Under the pieces are notes generated by a model, which was not told where the DNA came from, ran no database searches, and was given only the letters and a program-made list of their open reading frames with translations. From NCBI RefSeq assembly GCF_900103585.1, contig NZ_FNHV01000005.1, positions 186,001 through 250,000 of the forward strand: 64,000 nt of DNA. Reading direction: 5' to 3'. Shown here piece by piece: positions 36,540-45,950 of this stretch. Both the position numbers and the translations under genes were made by a program. The stretch is from Streptomyces sp. cf386. GTDB lineage: Bacteria > Actinomycetota > Actinomycetes > Streptomycetales > Streptomycetaceae. How positions within the stretch are numbered: the first letter of the stretch is position 1; every line of letters begins with the position of its first letter.

Positions 36540-39286
36540 GCAGTGGGCGCTGAGCCGGCGGCGAGCCGAGGGAGCTTCCGCTTCACCGCCCCCGATCGCG
36601 CGAGCCACCGCACCCCACGCACACCCAACTCCACCAGCAGGACCGTGGATGCCGTCCCCAGGCACACCGCCCACTGCCCCGCATCGAGCGGCACCGTGCC
36701 GAACACCGTGCGCGCCCACGGCAGATGGACGGCGAGGACCTGCACCGCCAGCACACCGGCCAGGCACAGCCACAGCGTCCGGTTGCGGAACTGGTGGCGG
36801 CCGAGCAGAGGGCCGTCGTCGGCGCGGGCGTTGAGGGCGTTGAACAGCTGGAACAGGACGAACGTGGTGAACGCCATGGTCAGCGCGGTGTCGGTGTCGA
36901 CCTGTTCGCGGGCGAGGGCCAGCACTGCCACCGTGCCCAGCGCCATGATCGCGCCGGCCCGGGTGACGGCCAGCAGGCGGCGGACGTCCAGGATCCGCTC
37001 GGCCGGGTCGCGCGGTGGATGGCGCATCACGTCGTCGCGGGCGGGGTCGACGGCCAGCGCCATGGCAGGCGGGCCGTCCATGATGATGTTGACCCACAGC
37101 AGCTGGGCCGCCGTCAGGGGGGCGGGCAGGCCCGCGAGGGAGGCGCCCAGCAGGGTCAGGATGGCGCCGACGTTGGTGGCCAGCTGGAAGCGGACGAACT
37201 TGACGATGTTGTCGTAGATCGCGCGTCCTTCGCGCACCGCCCGCACGATCGTGGAGAAGTCGTCGTCGGTGAGGACGACGTCGGCGGCCTCCTTGGCCAC
37301 GTCCGTGCCGGTGCGACCCATCGCCACGCCGATGTGGGCGGCCCGCAGCGCCGCCGCGTCGTTCACGCCGTCGCCGGTCATGGCGACGATGTGACCGCGG
37401 GCCGTCAGGGCCCGCACGATCAGCACCTTGTGCTCCGGGGCGACCCGCGCGAACACGCCTATGTCGTCGATGCGTGCGGCCAGCTCGTCCTCGGCCATCC
37501 GGTCCAGCTCGGCGCCGGTCACCACCTGTCCGTCGATGTCGAGCTCGCGGGCGATGGCCGTGGCGGTGTCGGCGTGGTCACCGGTGATCATCTTCACCTC
37601 GACGCCCGCCGAACGGCACAGCGCCATCGCGTCCCGTGCCTGGGGACGCGGCGGATCGGCGATCCCGGCGACGGAGACGAGGGTGAGCCCCGGCAGCGCG
37701 GAGGGATCCGGCGTGCCGTCCACCAGGGCGGTGGCGGCGCCGAGGACGCGCAGCCCCGAACCGCCGAGCCGTGCGGTCACGGCCTCGACCTCGTCGCGGT
37801 GTCCGTCGTCCAGGGTACGCATGCCGTCGTCGGTCCGTACGTCGGTGCACAGGCCCAGCAGGACGTCGACCGCGCCCTTGACGTGGACGCGAGTGCGGCC
37901 GTCGGGTTCGGCGTGGAAGGTTGCCATGTACTTGGTGGCCGCGTCGAAGGGCAGCTCGCCGGTGCGCGGCAGCTCGGCCCGCAGACCGTCGGCGTCGACG
38001 CCGGTCTTGGCGGCAAGGACGACCAGTGCGGCCTCCGTGGGATCGCCCACGAAGCCGTCGTCGGTCAGGTGGGCGTCGTTGCAGAGGGCGAACGGCAGCA
38101 CCGCGTACAGGAGTTGGTCGGCGCGGCCCTCGCCGCCGCGGACGGCGCCCTGGGTGCCGTAGCCCTCGCCGGTCACCTCGTAGAGCCGTCCCGCGGTCCA
38201 AAGGGCCCGCACGGTCATCTCGTTGAGGGTCAGCGTGCCGGTCTTGTCGCTGCACACGACTGTCGCCGAGCCGAGGGACTCAACCGAGGCCAGGCGTTTG
38301 ACGATGGCGCCGCGCCGGGCCATGCGGTACACGCCGAGCGCGAGCGTCAGGGCCAGGACGGCGGGGAGCCCTTCGGGGATCGCGGCGACGGCAAGGGCCA
38401 CGGCCCGCAGGGCGATGTCCCCCACTCCCTCGCCTCGGATCAGGGCGACGAGCGCGTAGGCGACGACCGCGACGCCGCTCAGCAGCGCGAGCCGGCGGCC
38501 TAAGCTGTCCAGCTGGATCTGGAGCGGGCTGGCCGGTTCGGCGCCGGTGCGCAACGCCTCGGCGATCGACCCGAGTTCGGTGCGCATACCGGTGGCCGTG
38601 ACGATCATCTCGGCACGGCCCCGGGTCACCGCGGTGTTCATGAACAGCATGCTGCAGCGCTCGGCGAGCGGAACCGGGCCGGTCGCGGTGGCTTCGACGG
38701 CCATGGTGCTCTTGGCGACCGGCTGGGACTCTCCGGTCAGGGCCGCCTCGGCGACCTCCACCGACTCGGCGACGGTGAGCCGCCCGTCGGCGGGGACGCG
38801 GTCGCCGGCCTCCAGCAGAACTACGTCACCGGGTACGAGGGTGTGGGCCTCGGCCACTCGTTCCGTCCCGTCGCGGCGGACGCGGGCGGTGGGCACGAGC
38901 ATCCGGCGCAGCGCCTCCAGACTGCGCTCGGCGCGTCGTTCCTGGAGGTAACCGAGGACGGCGTTGATCTGGAGGACGACGGTGATCACCAGGGCGTCCT
39001 TGATGTCGCCGATGGCCCCGGCCACCACGGCGGCGATCAGCAGGATCCCGATCAGCCAGTTGCGGAACTGGTCGAGGAACTTCAGCCATTCGGGCCGCCG
39101 GGCCGGTTCGGCCAGCCGGTTGGGTCCGAAGACCGTGGCGCGCTCGTCGGCCTCGCGCCTGCTCAGACCGGTCGCCGGGTCGACTCCGAGACGGGCCGCC
39201 ACCTGCTCGGGGGCGAGCCGATGGACGTCCGCCCCCGCGACCGGCTCCGGCGCGACCTGTGCCGCAAGTCGCTCTCCCACGGTCAC
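36458..39286 (-). CDS. P2A-type cation-transporting P-type ATPase (CtpF-like)
   Basis: 942 residues. The chain has the cation-ATPase N-terminal domain (EQVAARLGVDPATGLSRREA), the actuator loop AALTGESQPVAKS, the phosphorylation site SDKTGTLTLNEMTVRALW, the hinge MTGDGVNDAAALRAAHIGVA and about ten membrane helices. SERCA/PMR1-like P2A ATPases pump Ca2+ or related cations out. It starts at a GTG overlapping the USP stop by GTGA, the same arrangement as Rv1996-ctpF (Rv1997) in the mycobacterial DosR regulon. The final 30 residues are polar and low in complexity, in the stretch that overlaps the convergent nitroreductase gene, so the stop may once have been earlier. Confidence 0.95.
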   Translation of the reverse strand: MTVGERLAAQVAPEPVAGADVHRLAPEQVAARLGVDPATGLSRREADERATVFGPNRLAEPARRPEWLKFLDQFRNWLIGILLIAAVVAGAIGDIKDALVITVVLQINAVLGYLQERRAERSLEALRRMLVPTARVRRDGTERVAEAHTLVPGDVVLLEAGDRVPADGRLTVAESVEVAEAALTGESQPVAKSTMAVEATATGPVPLAERCSMLFMNTAVTRGRAEMIVTATGMRTELGSIAEALRTGAEPASPLQIQLDSLGRRLALLSGVAVVAYALVALIRGEGVGDIALRAVALAVAAIPEGLPAVLALTLALGVYRMARRGAIVKRLASVESLGSATVVCSDKTGTLTLNEMTVRALWTAGRLYEVTGEGYGTQGAVRGGEGRADQLLYAVLPFALCNDAHLTDDGFVGDPTEAALVVLAAKTGVDADGLRAELPRTGELPFDAATKYMATFHAEPDGRTRVHVKGAVDVLLGLCTDVRTDDGMRTLDDGHRDEVEAVTARLGGSGLRVLGAATALVDGTPDPSALPGLTLVSVAGIADPPRPQARDAMALCRSAGVEVKMITGDHADTATAIARELDIDGQVVTGAELDRMAEDELAARIDDIGVFARVAPEHKVLIVRALTARGHIVAMTGDGVNDAAALRAAHIGVAMGRTGTDVAKEAADVVLTDDDFSTIVRAVREGRAIYDNIVKFVRFQLATNVGAILTLLGASLAGLPAPLTAAQLLWVNIIMDGPPAMALAVDPARDDVMRHPPRDPAERILDVRRLLAVTRAGAIMALGTVAVLALAREQVDTDTALTMAFTTFVLFQLFNALNARADDGPLLGRHQFRNRTLWLCLAGVLAVQVLAVHLPWARTVFGTVPLDAGQWAVCLGTASTVLLVELGVRGVRWLARSGAVKRKLPRLAAGSAPTAQRGIACTATSSACDAVRRGDGGPSGP

Positions 39287-40161
39287 ACCTCACCCGTCCG
39301 GACGACGGCGACCGGGCAGTGCGCGTGGTGCAGCACCGCCTGGCTGACCGAGCCCAGCAGCAGCCCGGCGAAACCGCCCCGGCCCCGCGCCCCGACCACG
39401 ACGACCCCGGCCTCGGCGCTCGCCTCGATGAGCGAGTGCCGGATCCCGCCGCGCACCATCCGGCGGTGCACGGTGACGTCCGGGTACTTCTCCCCCAGCC
39501 CGCCCAGCGCCTCGGCGAGCACCCGCTGCTCCTCGTCGCGCAGCCGGTCCTCGTCGTACGTCACGAAGGGCGGGTCGCCCGGGCCGTCGTAGGCGCGCTC
39601 GGTCCGGGTGTTCCAGGCGTGCAGCGCGATCAGGTCCGTGCCGTGCAGGGAGGCCTGCGCGAAGGCGAACTCGACGGCTCCGCGTGCCGCGGGTGAGCCG
39701 TCGACGGCGAGGAGGACGGGCCCGGCTGGGTTGGGCCTGCCGCGCACCACCAGCACCGGGCAGGCGGCGTGGGCGGCCAGATGACCGGCGGTGGAGCCGA
39801 GCAGCAGGGCCCCGAACCGGCTCAGGCCCCGGCTGCCGACCACGGCCAGAGACGCCGCGCGCGACTCGATCTCCAGCACCATCACCGGTTCGCCGACCAC
39901 GATCTCGCGCATGACCTCGATCCCCGGCGCGGCCTCGTGGGCGCGCCGCTCGGCCTTGGCGAGCGTGCCGTCGATCAGCTCGCGCAACCCGGCGCCGCTC
40001 GGCTCCCAGGGCCGCCCGGGCGGAACGTGCGCGGCCGGCCAGCCGAAGGCGTGGACCAGCCGGAGCCCCACCCCCCGCAGCCCGGCCTCGCGCGCCGCGA
40101 CCTCCACGGCCGCCATGCTCGACGGCGAGCCGTCCACCCCCACCACTACCGGGCCGTTCAT
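39283..40161 (-). CDS. Tandem-domain universal stress protein coupled to the P2A ATPase
   Basis: 292 residues. Domain 1: NGPVVVGVDGSPSSMAAVEV and GSRGLSRFGALLLGSTAGHL; domain 2: AGPVLLAVDGSPAARGAVEF and GARGRGGFAGLLLGSVSQAV, both nucleotide loops canonical, so ATP binding is likely in both halves. GGGGAG is five bases from the ATG. The stop overlaps the ATPase GTG, giving translational coupling. A dyad element lies 189 bp upstream in the shared divergent region (40162-40483). Confidence 0.94.
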   Translation of the reverse strand: MNGPVVVGVDGSPSSMAAVEVAAREAGLRGVGLRLVHAFGWPAAHVPPGRPWEPSGAGLRELIDGTLAKAERRAHEAAPGIEVMREIVVGEPVMVLEIESRAASLAVVGSRGLSRFGALLLGSTAGHLAAHAACPVLVVRGRPNPAGPVLLAVDGSPAARGAVEFAFAQASLHGTDLIALHAWNTRTERAYDGPGDPPFVTYDEDRLRDEEQRVLAEALGGLGEKYPDVTVHRRMVRGGIRHSLIEASAEAGVVVVGARGRGGFAGLLLGSVSQAVLHHAHCPVAVVRTGEV

Positions 40162-40349
40162 CGCACTCCCCTTTCCCGGGCGGGATCCTCGGACTGCGTA
40201 CGACTTCCGCGTGCCAGGCCCGCCAGGCTCCGTCCGACGTGGCGAGGGCAGCGCCATGCGGCCGGGCCTCTGGCCCGGCGACCTCGGGCCGATGCCCTCG
40301 CCTCCCCCTTGTCCCCACAGATTCGCCCCGCCGGTCGGATCCCGCACAG

Positions 40350-40363
40350 GGGCCGTACGGGCC
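40350..40363. promoter_or_regulatory. Candidate operator (one mismatch) in the divergent USP region
   Basis: GGGCCG-TA-CGGGCC inside the 322-bp gap between divergent USP genes (starts 40161 and 40484). The gap also holds GGGCCGATGCCC near 40287; I see no gene in it. Confidence 0.45.
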
Positions 40364-40483
40364 AGGGAACGCCCCCATCCGGCCCTCGTCCCGTCGATGG
40401 CCGGACTCCCACGCTGGAAGCACGGAGGGAGAACACGCGCGGCGGCGTGCAACAGGCTGCCGCGCCGATACCGGAGGTGCGTC

Positions 40484-41350
40484 ATGACCGGACCTGTCGT
40501 CGTCGGACTCGACGGTTCGCCCGCGAGCGTGACGGCCGCGTGGTGGGCCGCCCGCGAAGCAGCGGACCGCCATCTGCCCCTGGTCCTGCTCCACTCCTGG
40601 ACCACCCAGCCCTTGGACGTGCCCATCGCCCAGGAGGCGCACAACAAGCAGCGCTACGGCCGGGAGGTCCTGGAGCGGGCCTCTGCCGAACTCCTGCATC
40701 GCCACGGTGACCTGGCCCTGACCACGGAACTGGTGTCGGCTCCTGCCGCACACGCCCTCCTGGAGCGCGGCGAGAGCGCGTCGATGCTCGTGCTCGGCTC
40801 GCGCGGGCACGGTTCCGTGGCGAGCTTCCTGCTCGGCACCATCAGCCTGCACGTGCTGGGCCTGACGCCCTGTCCGGCCGTCGCCGTGCGGGCAGGCGAT
40901 CCGGCCGTCGAGGCGGGCTGGGGTCACCCGGCGGCGCCGGACCGGAACGAGGTCGTGGTCGGCGTGCAGGAGCCGGGAGCGACGGCCGGCCCGCTGCTGG
41001 AGTTCGCGTTCACCGCGGCCGCGGCGCGCGGCGCGCGGCTGCGGGCCGTGCGGGCGCTGCCCCTGACCTCGCTCGTCACCCAGCTCGACGAGGACTTCGA
41101 GGCCGAGGAGCGCGTGCGGCTGGCCGAAGCACTGGCACCGTGGCGGGAGAAGTTCCCCGACGTCCCCGTCACCAAGCACGTGGCCACGGGCCCCGCCACG
41201 CAGGTGCTGCTCACGGCGTCCGACCGCGGCTGCCTCACCGTCGTGGGGCGCAGGCGCCATTCGTCGCACCTGACCTGGAAGCTCGGACCGGTCGCCCACG
41301 CGGCCCTGCATCACGTACCGTGCCCCGTCGCCGTCGTTCCGCACGACTGA
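40484..41350 (+). CDS. Tandem-domain universal stress protein
   Basis: 288 residues. Domain 1: TGPVVVGLDGSPASVTAAWW and GSRGHGSVASFLLGTISLHV; domain 2 is more diverged (NEVVVGVQEPGATAGPLLEF) and its loop GRRRHSSHLTWKLGPVAHAA is altered, so only the first half is likely to bind ATP. GGAGG precedes the ATG. It runs into the P1B ATPase gene after 22 bp, mirroring the USP-ATPase coupling on the other strand. Confidence 0.93.
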   Translation: MTGPVVVGLDGSPASVTAAWWAAREAADRHLPLVLLHSWTTQPLDVPIAQEAHNKQRYGREVLERASAELLHRHGDLALTTELVSAPAAHALLERGESASMLVLGSRGHGSVASFLLGTISLHVLGLTPCPAVAVRAGDPAVEAGWGHPAAPDRNEVVVGVQEPGATAGPLLEFAFTAAAARGARLRAVRALPLTSLVTQLDEDFEAEERVRLAEALAPWREKFPDVPVTKHVATGPATQVLLTASDRGCLTVVGRRRHSSHLTWKLGPVAHAALHHVPCPVAVVPHD

Positions 41351-41372
41351 GCCGCCCGGGGCGAGGACCGTC

Positions 41373-43706
41373 ATGAACCGTTTCCTTCCCGGGAGGCCGT
41401 CGCACCGGCTGCTGACGGCCCTCTCCCGTATGCCGCCGCTCGAATCGCTCCTGCTGGCCGACACCGTCGTCGCTCTGACCGTCGGCGGTGCCTTCTGGCT
41501 CGCGGGCGCCACCGGCCTCGCCGAACTGTGCTGGGCCCTGGGCACGGTCGTCGCCGTAGGGCCGGCGATCGGCTGGGTGCTGGGCGCGTTGCGCCGCGGG
41601 CAGGCGGGCGTGGACCTGATCGCGGTCCTGGCGCTGGGCGGCACCCTTGCCGTGGGCGAGTACCTGGCCGGATCCCTGATCGCGCTGATGCTCGCCACCG
41701 GACGGGCACTGGAGGCGTCCGCTCGGCAACGGGCCTCGCGCGACCTGCGCGCCCTGCTGGAGCACGCGCCCCGCACCGCCCGGCGCCGCACCGGCACCGA
41801 CGTGCGCGAGGTGCCCCTGGCCGTAGTCGCCGTCGGTGACCTGCTCGTGGTCGGGCCCGGCGAGGTCGTCCCCGTCGACGGGAGCGTGGCGGGTGACCCG
41901 GCCGAGCTCGACGAGTCGGTGCTCACCGGCGAACCGCTGGCTGTACGGCACCCGCCGGGCGAGTCGGTGCGCAGTGGTGCGGTCAACGCGGGCGGCGCCT
42001 TCGAACTGCGCGCCACCGCGACCGCGCAGGACAGCACGTACGCCGGGATCGTACGGCTGGCCCGGCAGGCCTCCGCAGAGTCGGCACCCGTGGTGCGGCT
42101 GGCCGACCGGTACGCGGCCTGGTTCCTGCCGCTCACCGTGGCCGTGGCTGGGTTGACCTGGCTGATCAGCGGTTCCGCCGTGCGGGCGGTGGCGGTTCTG
42201 GTGGTCGCCACGCCGTGCCCGCTGCTGCTGGCGGCGCCGGTGGCCGTGGTCTCCGGGCTGTCGCGGGCATCGCGCCTGGGCGTGGTCATCCGAGACGGCG
42301 GAGCCCTTGAGAACCTCGGCCGGGCCCGCACGCTGCTGCTGGACAAGACCGGCACGCTCACCGGCGGCCATCCCCGGGTGCTCGACGTGATCGCCGCCCA
42401 CGGCTGGCAGCCGTCGCAGGTGCTGCGGCTGGCCGCCTCGCTCGACCAGTACTCGCCGCACGTCCTCGCGCGGGCCCTCGTCGACGCCGCCCGCGAGCGG
42501 GGACTGCGGCTGTCCGTGCCCGCTGACGTGTCCGAGGAGCCCGGCCGCGGCGCACGGGGCACCATCGCGGGGCGCCGGATGGGCGTAGGCGGCCTCGACA
42601 CCGACGCCGAGAAGCCCGCCTGGGCCCGCTCGGCGGACAACCGGGCCGTCCTGGACGGGGCGACCGTCGTCTGGCTCACCGTGGACAGCCGACCGGTCGG
42701 TGCCGTCCTGCTGCGCGACGCGCTGCGCCACGACGCGCCACGCACGCTGCGCCGGCTGCGCTCGGCCGGCGTCGAACGGCTCGTCATGCTCACCGGCGAC
42801 CGCCCCGAACCCGCCCACGAGGTCGGCGCCGTGCTCGGCCTCGACGACGTCCGGGCGGGCCTGTCCCCGGCCGGCAAGGTCACCGCGGTGCGCGCCGAAC
42901 GCGACCGTGCGGTCACCGTGATGGTGGGCGACGGCGTCAACGACGCACCCGCCCTCGCCGCCGCCGACGTCGGCGTGGCGATGGGCGCGCGCGGCTCCAC
43001 CGCGTCCTCGGAGACCGCCGACATCGTGCTGACCACCGACCGGGTGGACCGCCTGGCCGACGCGGTCGGCATCGCCGTACGATCCCGGCGTATCGCCGTG
43101 CAGAGCGCCCTCGGCGGCATGGCGCTGTCGCTGATCGCGATGGCCGCGGCCGCCCTCGGCTTCCTCCCGCCCGCCGTCGGCGCCCTGCTCCAGGAGGGCA
43201 TCGATGTCGCGGTGATCCTCAACGCCCTGCGCGCGCTGGGCGACGACCGCAGGGCACGCCCCACGCTCCAGCCGTCCACGGAGGCCCTCATCCACCGCTT
43301 CGCGAGGGAGCACGACGACCTGCAGGACGTCCTGGAGGCCGTGCGCTCCGCCGCCGACCACCTCTCGGACAGCCCCGGACCACAGGCCCTCGCGGCCGTC
43401 CGCCATGTGCACCACCTGCTCACCGAACGGCTCCTGCCGCACGAGTACGCCGAGGAGCACCAGCTGTACCCGGCCCTCGCCCCCACGCTCGGCGGCCCCG
43501 AGGCCACCGCCACGATGAGCCGGGCCCACGTCGAGATCGACCGCCTCGCCCACCGCATCGCCACCCACCTCGCCCTGGCCGGGCCCGAAGGAATCCTGGC
43601 CCCGGAGCAACTCGACGACCTGCGGGCCTGCCTGTACGGGCTGCACACGGTGCTGCGGCTGCACTTCACGCAGGAGGAGGAGAACTACTTCTCGCTCGCG
43701 CCCTGA
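41373..43706 (+). CDS. P1B-5-type transition-metal P-type ATPase with C-terminal hemerythrin domain
   Basis: 777 residues. No N-terminal metal-binding domain; the membrane-metal motif is TPCP (280-283) in place of CPC, phosphorylation site DKTGTLTGG (Asp324), actuator LTGEPLAV, hinge VGDGVNDAPALAAADVG and QEGID in the last helices. The last 150 residues are hemerythrin-like with likely diiron ligands in FAREHDDL, LPHEYAEEHQLYP, SRAHVEID and LHFTQEEENYF. TPC(P), QExxD and a fused hemerythrin define P1B-5 pumps such as Nia of Sinorhizobium, which exports Ni2+ and Fe2+. Near a [NiFe] hydrogenase this suggests nickel/iron control with oxygen or redox sensing by the diiron site (inference). Confidence 0.92.
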   Translation: MNRFLPGRPSHRLLTALSRMPPLESLLLADTVVALTVGGAFWLAGATGLAELCWALGTVVAVGPAIGWVLGALRRGQAGVDLIAVLALGGTLAVGEYLAGSLIALMLATGRALEASARQRASRDLRALLEHAPRTARRRTGTDVREVPLAVVAVGDLLVVGPGEVVPVDGSVAGDPAELDESVLTGEPLAVRHPPGESVRSGAVNAGGAFELRATATAQDSTYAGIVRLARQASAESAPVVRLADRYAAWFLPLTVAVAGLTWLISGSAVRAVAVLVVATPCPLLLAAPVAVVSGLSRASRLGVVIRDGGALENLGRARTLLLDKTGTLTGGHPRVLDVIAAHGWQPSQVLRLAASLDQYSPHVLARALVDAARERGLRLSVPADVSEEPGRGARGTIAGRRMGVGGLDTDAEKPAWARSADNRAVLDGATVVWLTVDSRPVGAVLLRDALRHDAPRTLRRLRSAGVERLVMLTGDRPEPAHEVGAVLGLDDVRAGLSPAGKVTAVRAERDRAVTVMVGDGVNDAPALAAADVGVAMGARGSTASSETADIVLTTDRVDRLADAVGIAVRSRRIAVQSALGGMALSLIAMAAAALGFLPPAVGALLQEGIDVAVILNALRALGDDRRARPTLQPSTEALIHRFAREHDDLQDVLEAVRSAADHLSDSPGPQALAAVRHVHHLLTERLLPHEYAEEHQLYPALAPTLGGPEATATMSRAHVEIDRLAHRIATHLALAGPEGILAPEQLDDLRACLYGLHTVLRLHFTQEEENYFSLAP

Positions 43707-43753
43707 AAACGCCACGAACACGCCCTGCGGGCCCCGCCCGTGGAGGCGATGTC

Positions 43754-44365
43754 ATGACCGTTCCCGGGCCACACCCGGACGCCACTCAGCCACCAGCGCC
43801 ACCAGCTCGCGCGGGCTGCTGCGCCCCGACGCCGGGACCATGCACGTGGCGGGCCGTCCGGTGAGCACCGCCGCCGGCCCGGCCAAGCAACTCATCGGCC
43901 TCGTCCCTCAGGACGTGGCCCTGTACCCCCCGACCTGAGCGTCCGCGAGAACCTCCGCTTCTTCGGCCGCCTCCACCGGCTGCCGCGCCGTCAGTCGGAG
44001 CGCCGCGTCGACGAGGTGCTGGACCTCATCGACCTCGGTTCCCGGGACCGCGACGGCGTCGAGTCCCTGTCGGGCGGCATGCGCCGCCGCCTCAACATCG
44101 GGGCCGGGCTGGCGCATTCGCCGACGCTGCCGGTGCCGGACGAGCCGACCGTCGGCGTCGACCCGCCGAGCCGGCACGCGATCCTGGAGAGCGTCACCCG
44201 GTTCGGCGAGGAGGGCATGGCCGTCCTCTCCACCACGCACTAAAGGGAGGAGGCCGAGCGCCTCTGCGACCGGGTCGGCATCATCGACCGGGGCCGCCGG
44301 GTCGCCGAGGGCACCCCGCGCGAGCTGGTGGCGCTGGTGGCCGAGCGGGACCGGGTGCGGCTGAC
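43754..44365 (+). pseudogene. ABC transporter ATPase (drug-exporter type), degenerate
   Basis: Remnants: LLRPDAGTMHVAGRPVS, GLVPQDVALYP then a shift (about 43930), LSVRENLRFFGRLHRLPR, the signature LSGGMRRRLNIGAGLAHSP, a damaged Walker B (PVPDEPTVGVDPPSR), LSTTH followed by a TAA at 44241-44243, then EEAERLCDRVGIIDRGRRVA in frame beyond it. Walker A and the N-terminus are missing. An ABC-2 permease remnant follows. Clearly not functional. Confidence 0.88.
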
Positions 44366-44406
44366 CGCCGCCGGCGGCCTCACGGCCTACCGTCCGGAGC
44401 GTCCAA

Positions 44407-45237
44407 GTGCCGGTGGAGCCCACGGGCAGCGCCGGGCACGGCGCCGTGTCCCCGGTGTCGGCCGTCCTGGCCGAGCACGCGGCACGGCTGCAGGCCGCCC
44501 TGTTCGCCGGTGACGAGGCCGGCGGGTCCTTCGACGAGAACCTCGCACTCGCCCGAGGCGCAAAGCAGGCCGCGTCCCCGACCGTCGTCCGCAGCGAGAC
44601 CGTCAACGGCCAGAGCGACTTCCTGCCGCTCGGCTACAGCTACAGCACACCGACCATGCTGGTGCTGTTCGTGTTCATCAACGCACTGGCAGGCGGTGCT
44701 GCCATCGTGCAGACACGCCGGACGGGGGTGTACGCCCGCGCGCTCCCTGCACCCGTCGCCGCCCGCACCCTGGTGTTCGGCGAGACGATCGCCTGTCTGC
44801 TGCTGGCGGTCCTGCAGTCCCTGCTGATCGTCGGCGTCGGGGCGCCGGCCTTCAACGCGCAGTGGGGCGATCCCCCCGCCGCGGGCGTGCTGGTCACCGC
44901 ATGGGCCGTGGTGGGGCACCGGCGCCGGTGTGCCGGCCGGGGCCCTGTTCCGTACGCCGGAGCAGGTGCACGCAATCGGCCCCACCCTCGGCATCGCGAT
45001 GGGCATGCCGGGCGGCTGCATGTGGCCGCCGGCCGTGGCCCCCGACCGGCTGCGCGGCGCCGGACACGCGATGCCGCACGCCTGGGCCGTCGACGCGTGG
45101 ACGACGCTCCTGTCCCGGGACGGGAACCTGGCCGCGATCCTGCGCGACGTGGGCATCCTCGCCGCCTCGCCACCGCCCTCCTCACCGTCGCGTCCCTGTC
45201 GCTGCGGCACCGGCTGACGACCGGCGCCGGGGCATGA
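44407..45237 (+). pseudogene. ABC-2 type permease, N-terminally truncated and frameshifted
   Basis: Extracellular loop and membrane helices are recognisable: SFDENLALARGAKQAASPTV, FLPLGYSYSTPTMLVLFVF, VYARALPAPVAARTLVFGE, then near 44920 the frame shifts (AGALFRTPEQVHAIGPTLGI, HAMPHAWAVDAWTTLLSRDG) and near 45170 shifts back (ALLTVASLSLRHRL). The first helix is missing. With the preceding ATPase it is a dead exporter. Confidence 0.85.
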
Positions 45238-45268
45238 CCGCCGGCCGCCGCCGATCGGCCCTCGCGTG

Positions 45269-45282
45269 GGGCCGGTCGGCCC
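45269..45282. promoter_or_regulatory. Candidate operator (exact) upstream of the secreted protein
   Basis: GGGCCG-GT-CGGCCC, 77 bp upstream of the start at 45360; a half-element CGATCGGCCC lies 17 bp to its left. Confidence 0.6.
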
Positions 45283-45359
45283 GCGCATCGGGCAACTCAT
45301 CCGCGCTGTACTGGAGTTGAGGGACCCATTCGTTCCTCCTTCGCGAAAGGAGTCAAGGC

Positions 45360-45860
45360 ATGGCTACGTCACGCACGTTCCGTCGCGTCGCGCTCGTCGG
45401 CGCGGCGGCGGCCGTCGGAGCCTCGGTGCCGGCGGCCGCGAGCGGCGGCGTCCGGGCGGACACTCCGGCCACCGTCACCACGGTCACCACCGCCCCTGCT
45501 CGCAGCGGGAGCCCGACGAGCACGGTCGACCGGGTCGCCGACTTCTACGGCGCCTACATCGACGTCCTGTTCGACTCCGGGCGCGGCCGGCTGGCCGACT
45601 CCCTGCGCGGCCACTACCTCACCGAGCAGCTGCGCAGCGTCCTGGCTCGCTGGGAGGCCGCCCACCACAGGGACGGCGTGCTGCGCGCCAAGGGCGTGCC
45701 GATCGCCTGGAAGGTGGTCTACAACGACAGCGGGATGGGGCACTGCTGGACCCGGGTCACGCTCACCTGGCAGGACTCCGGGAACCGGGTGCACCGCACG
45801 CGGTTGATGGTGCAGTCCGACCTGGCGACGCGGCTCATCTCGGGTATCAAGGCAGCCTGA
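45360..45860 (+). CDS. Secreted protein of unknown function
   Basis: 166 residues. An N-terminal signal peptide (basic TSRTFRR, hydrophobic VALVGAAAAVGASVPAAAS, Ala-x-Ala-type cleavage region) is followed by a Thr/Ser/Pro-rich linker and a compact domain from about residue 55 (VDRVADFYGAYIDVLFDSGR, HCWTRVTLTWQDSGNRVHRT). Its layout (an N-terminal helix and later strands) is like small secreted actinobacterial NTF2-like or calcium-type domains but I do not recognise the family. A single Cys is present. AAAGGAG lies upstream, and an exact dyad lies 77 bp upstream, so it may belong to the same regulon. Confidence 0.8.
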   Translation: MATSRTFRRVALVGAAAAVGASVPAAASGGVRADTPATVTTVTTAPARSGSPTSTVDRVADFYGAYIDVLFDSGRGRLADSLRGHYLTEQLRSVLARWEAAHHRDGVLRAKGVPIAWKVVYNDSGMGHCWTRVTLTWQDSGNRVHRTRLMVQSDLATRLISGIKAA

Positions 45861-45930
45861 CAGCCGGGGGCGGCCCGCTCAACGGCCGCGGGTGTCGCGG
45901 CCGAAGGGCGGTCGACGGCCGCCCCGGCTG
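45861..45930. terminator. Nested inverted repeats between convergent genes, probable bidirectional terminator
   Basis: Outer arms CAGCCGGGGGCGGCC and GGCCGCCCCGGCTG (one-base bulge) enclose an inner stem CGGCCGCG/CGCGGCCG (45883-45903). It starts at the stop of the secreted-protein gene. A tandem duplication of GGCTGACGGTCAGTCC follows at 45926-45957, reaching the GH65 stop. Confidence 0.65.
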
Positions 45931-45950
45931 ACGGTCAGTCCGGCTGACGG

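Noticed and set aside
39290-43669. A 1459-codon frame antisense to the P1B-5 ATPase
   Set aside because: Ser/Arg/Ala-rich shadow with no domain; the sense strand encodes a complete ATPase.
43754-45237. A working ABC exporter
   Set aside because: Walker A missing, TAA inside the ATPase, two shifts in the permease.
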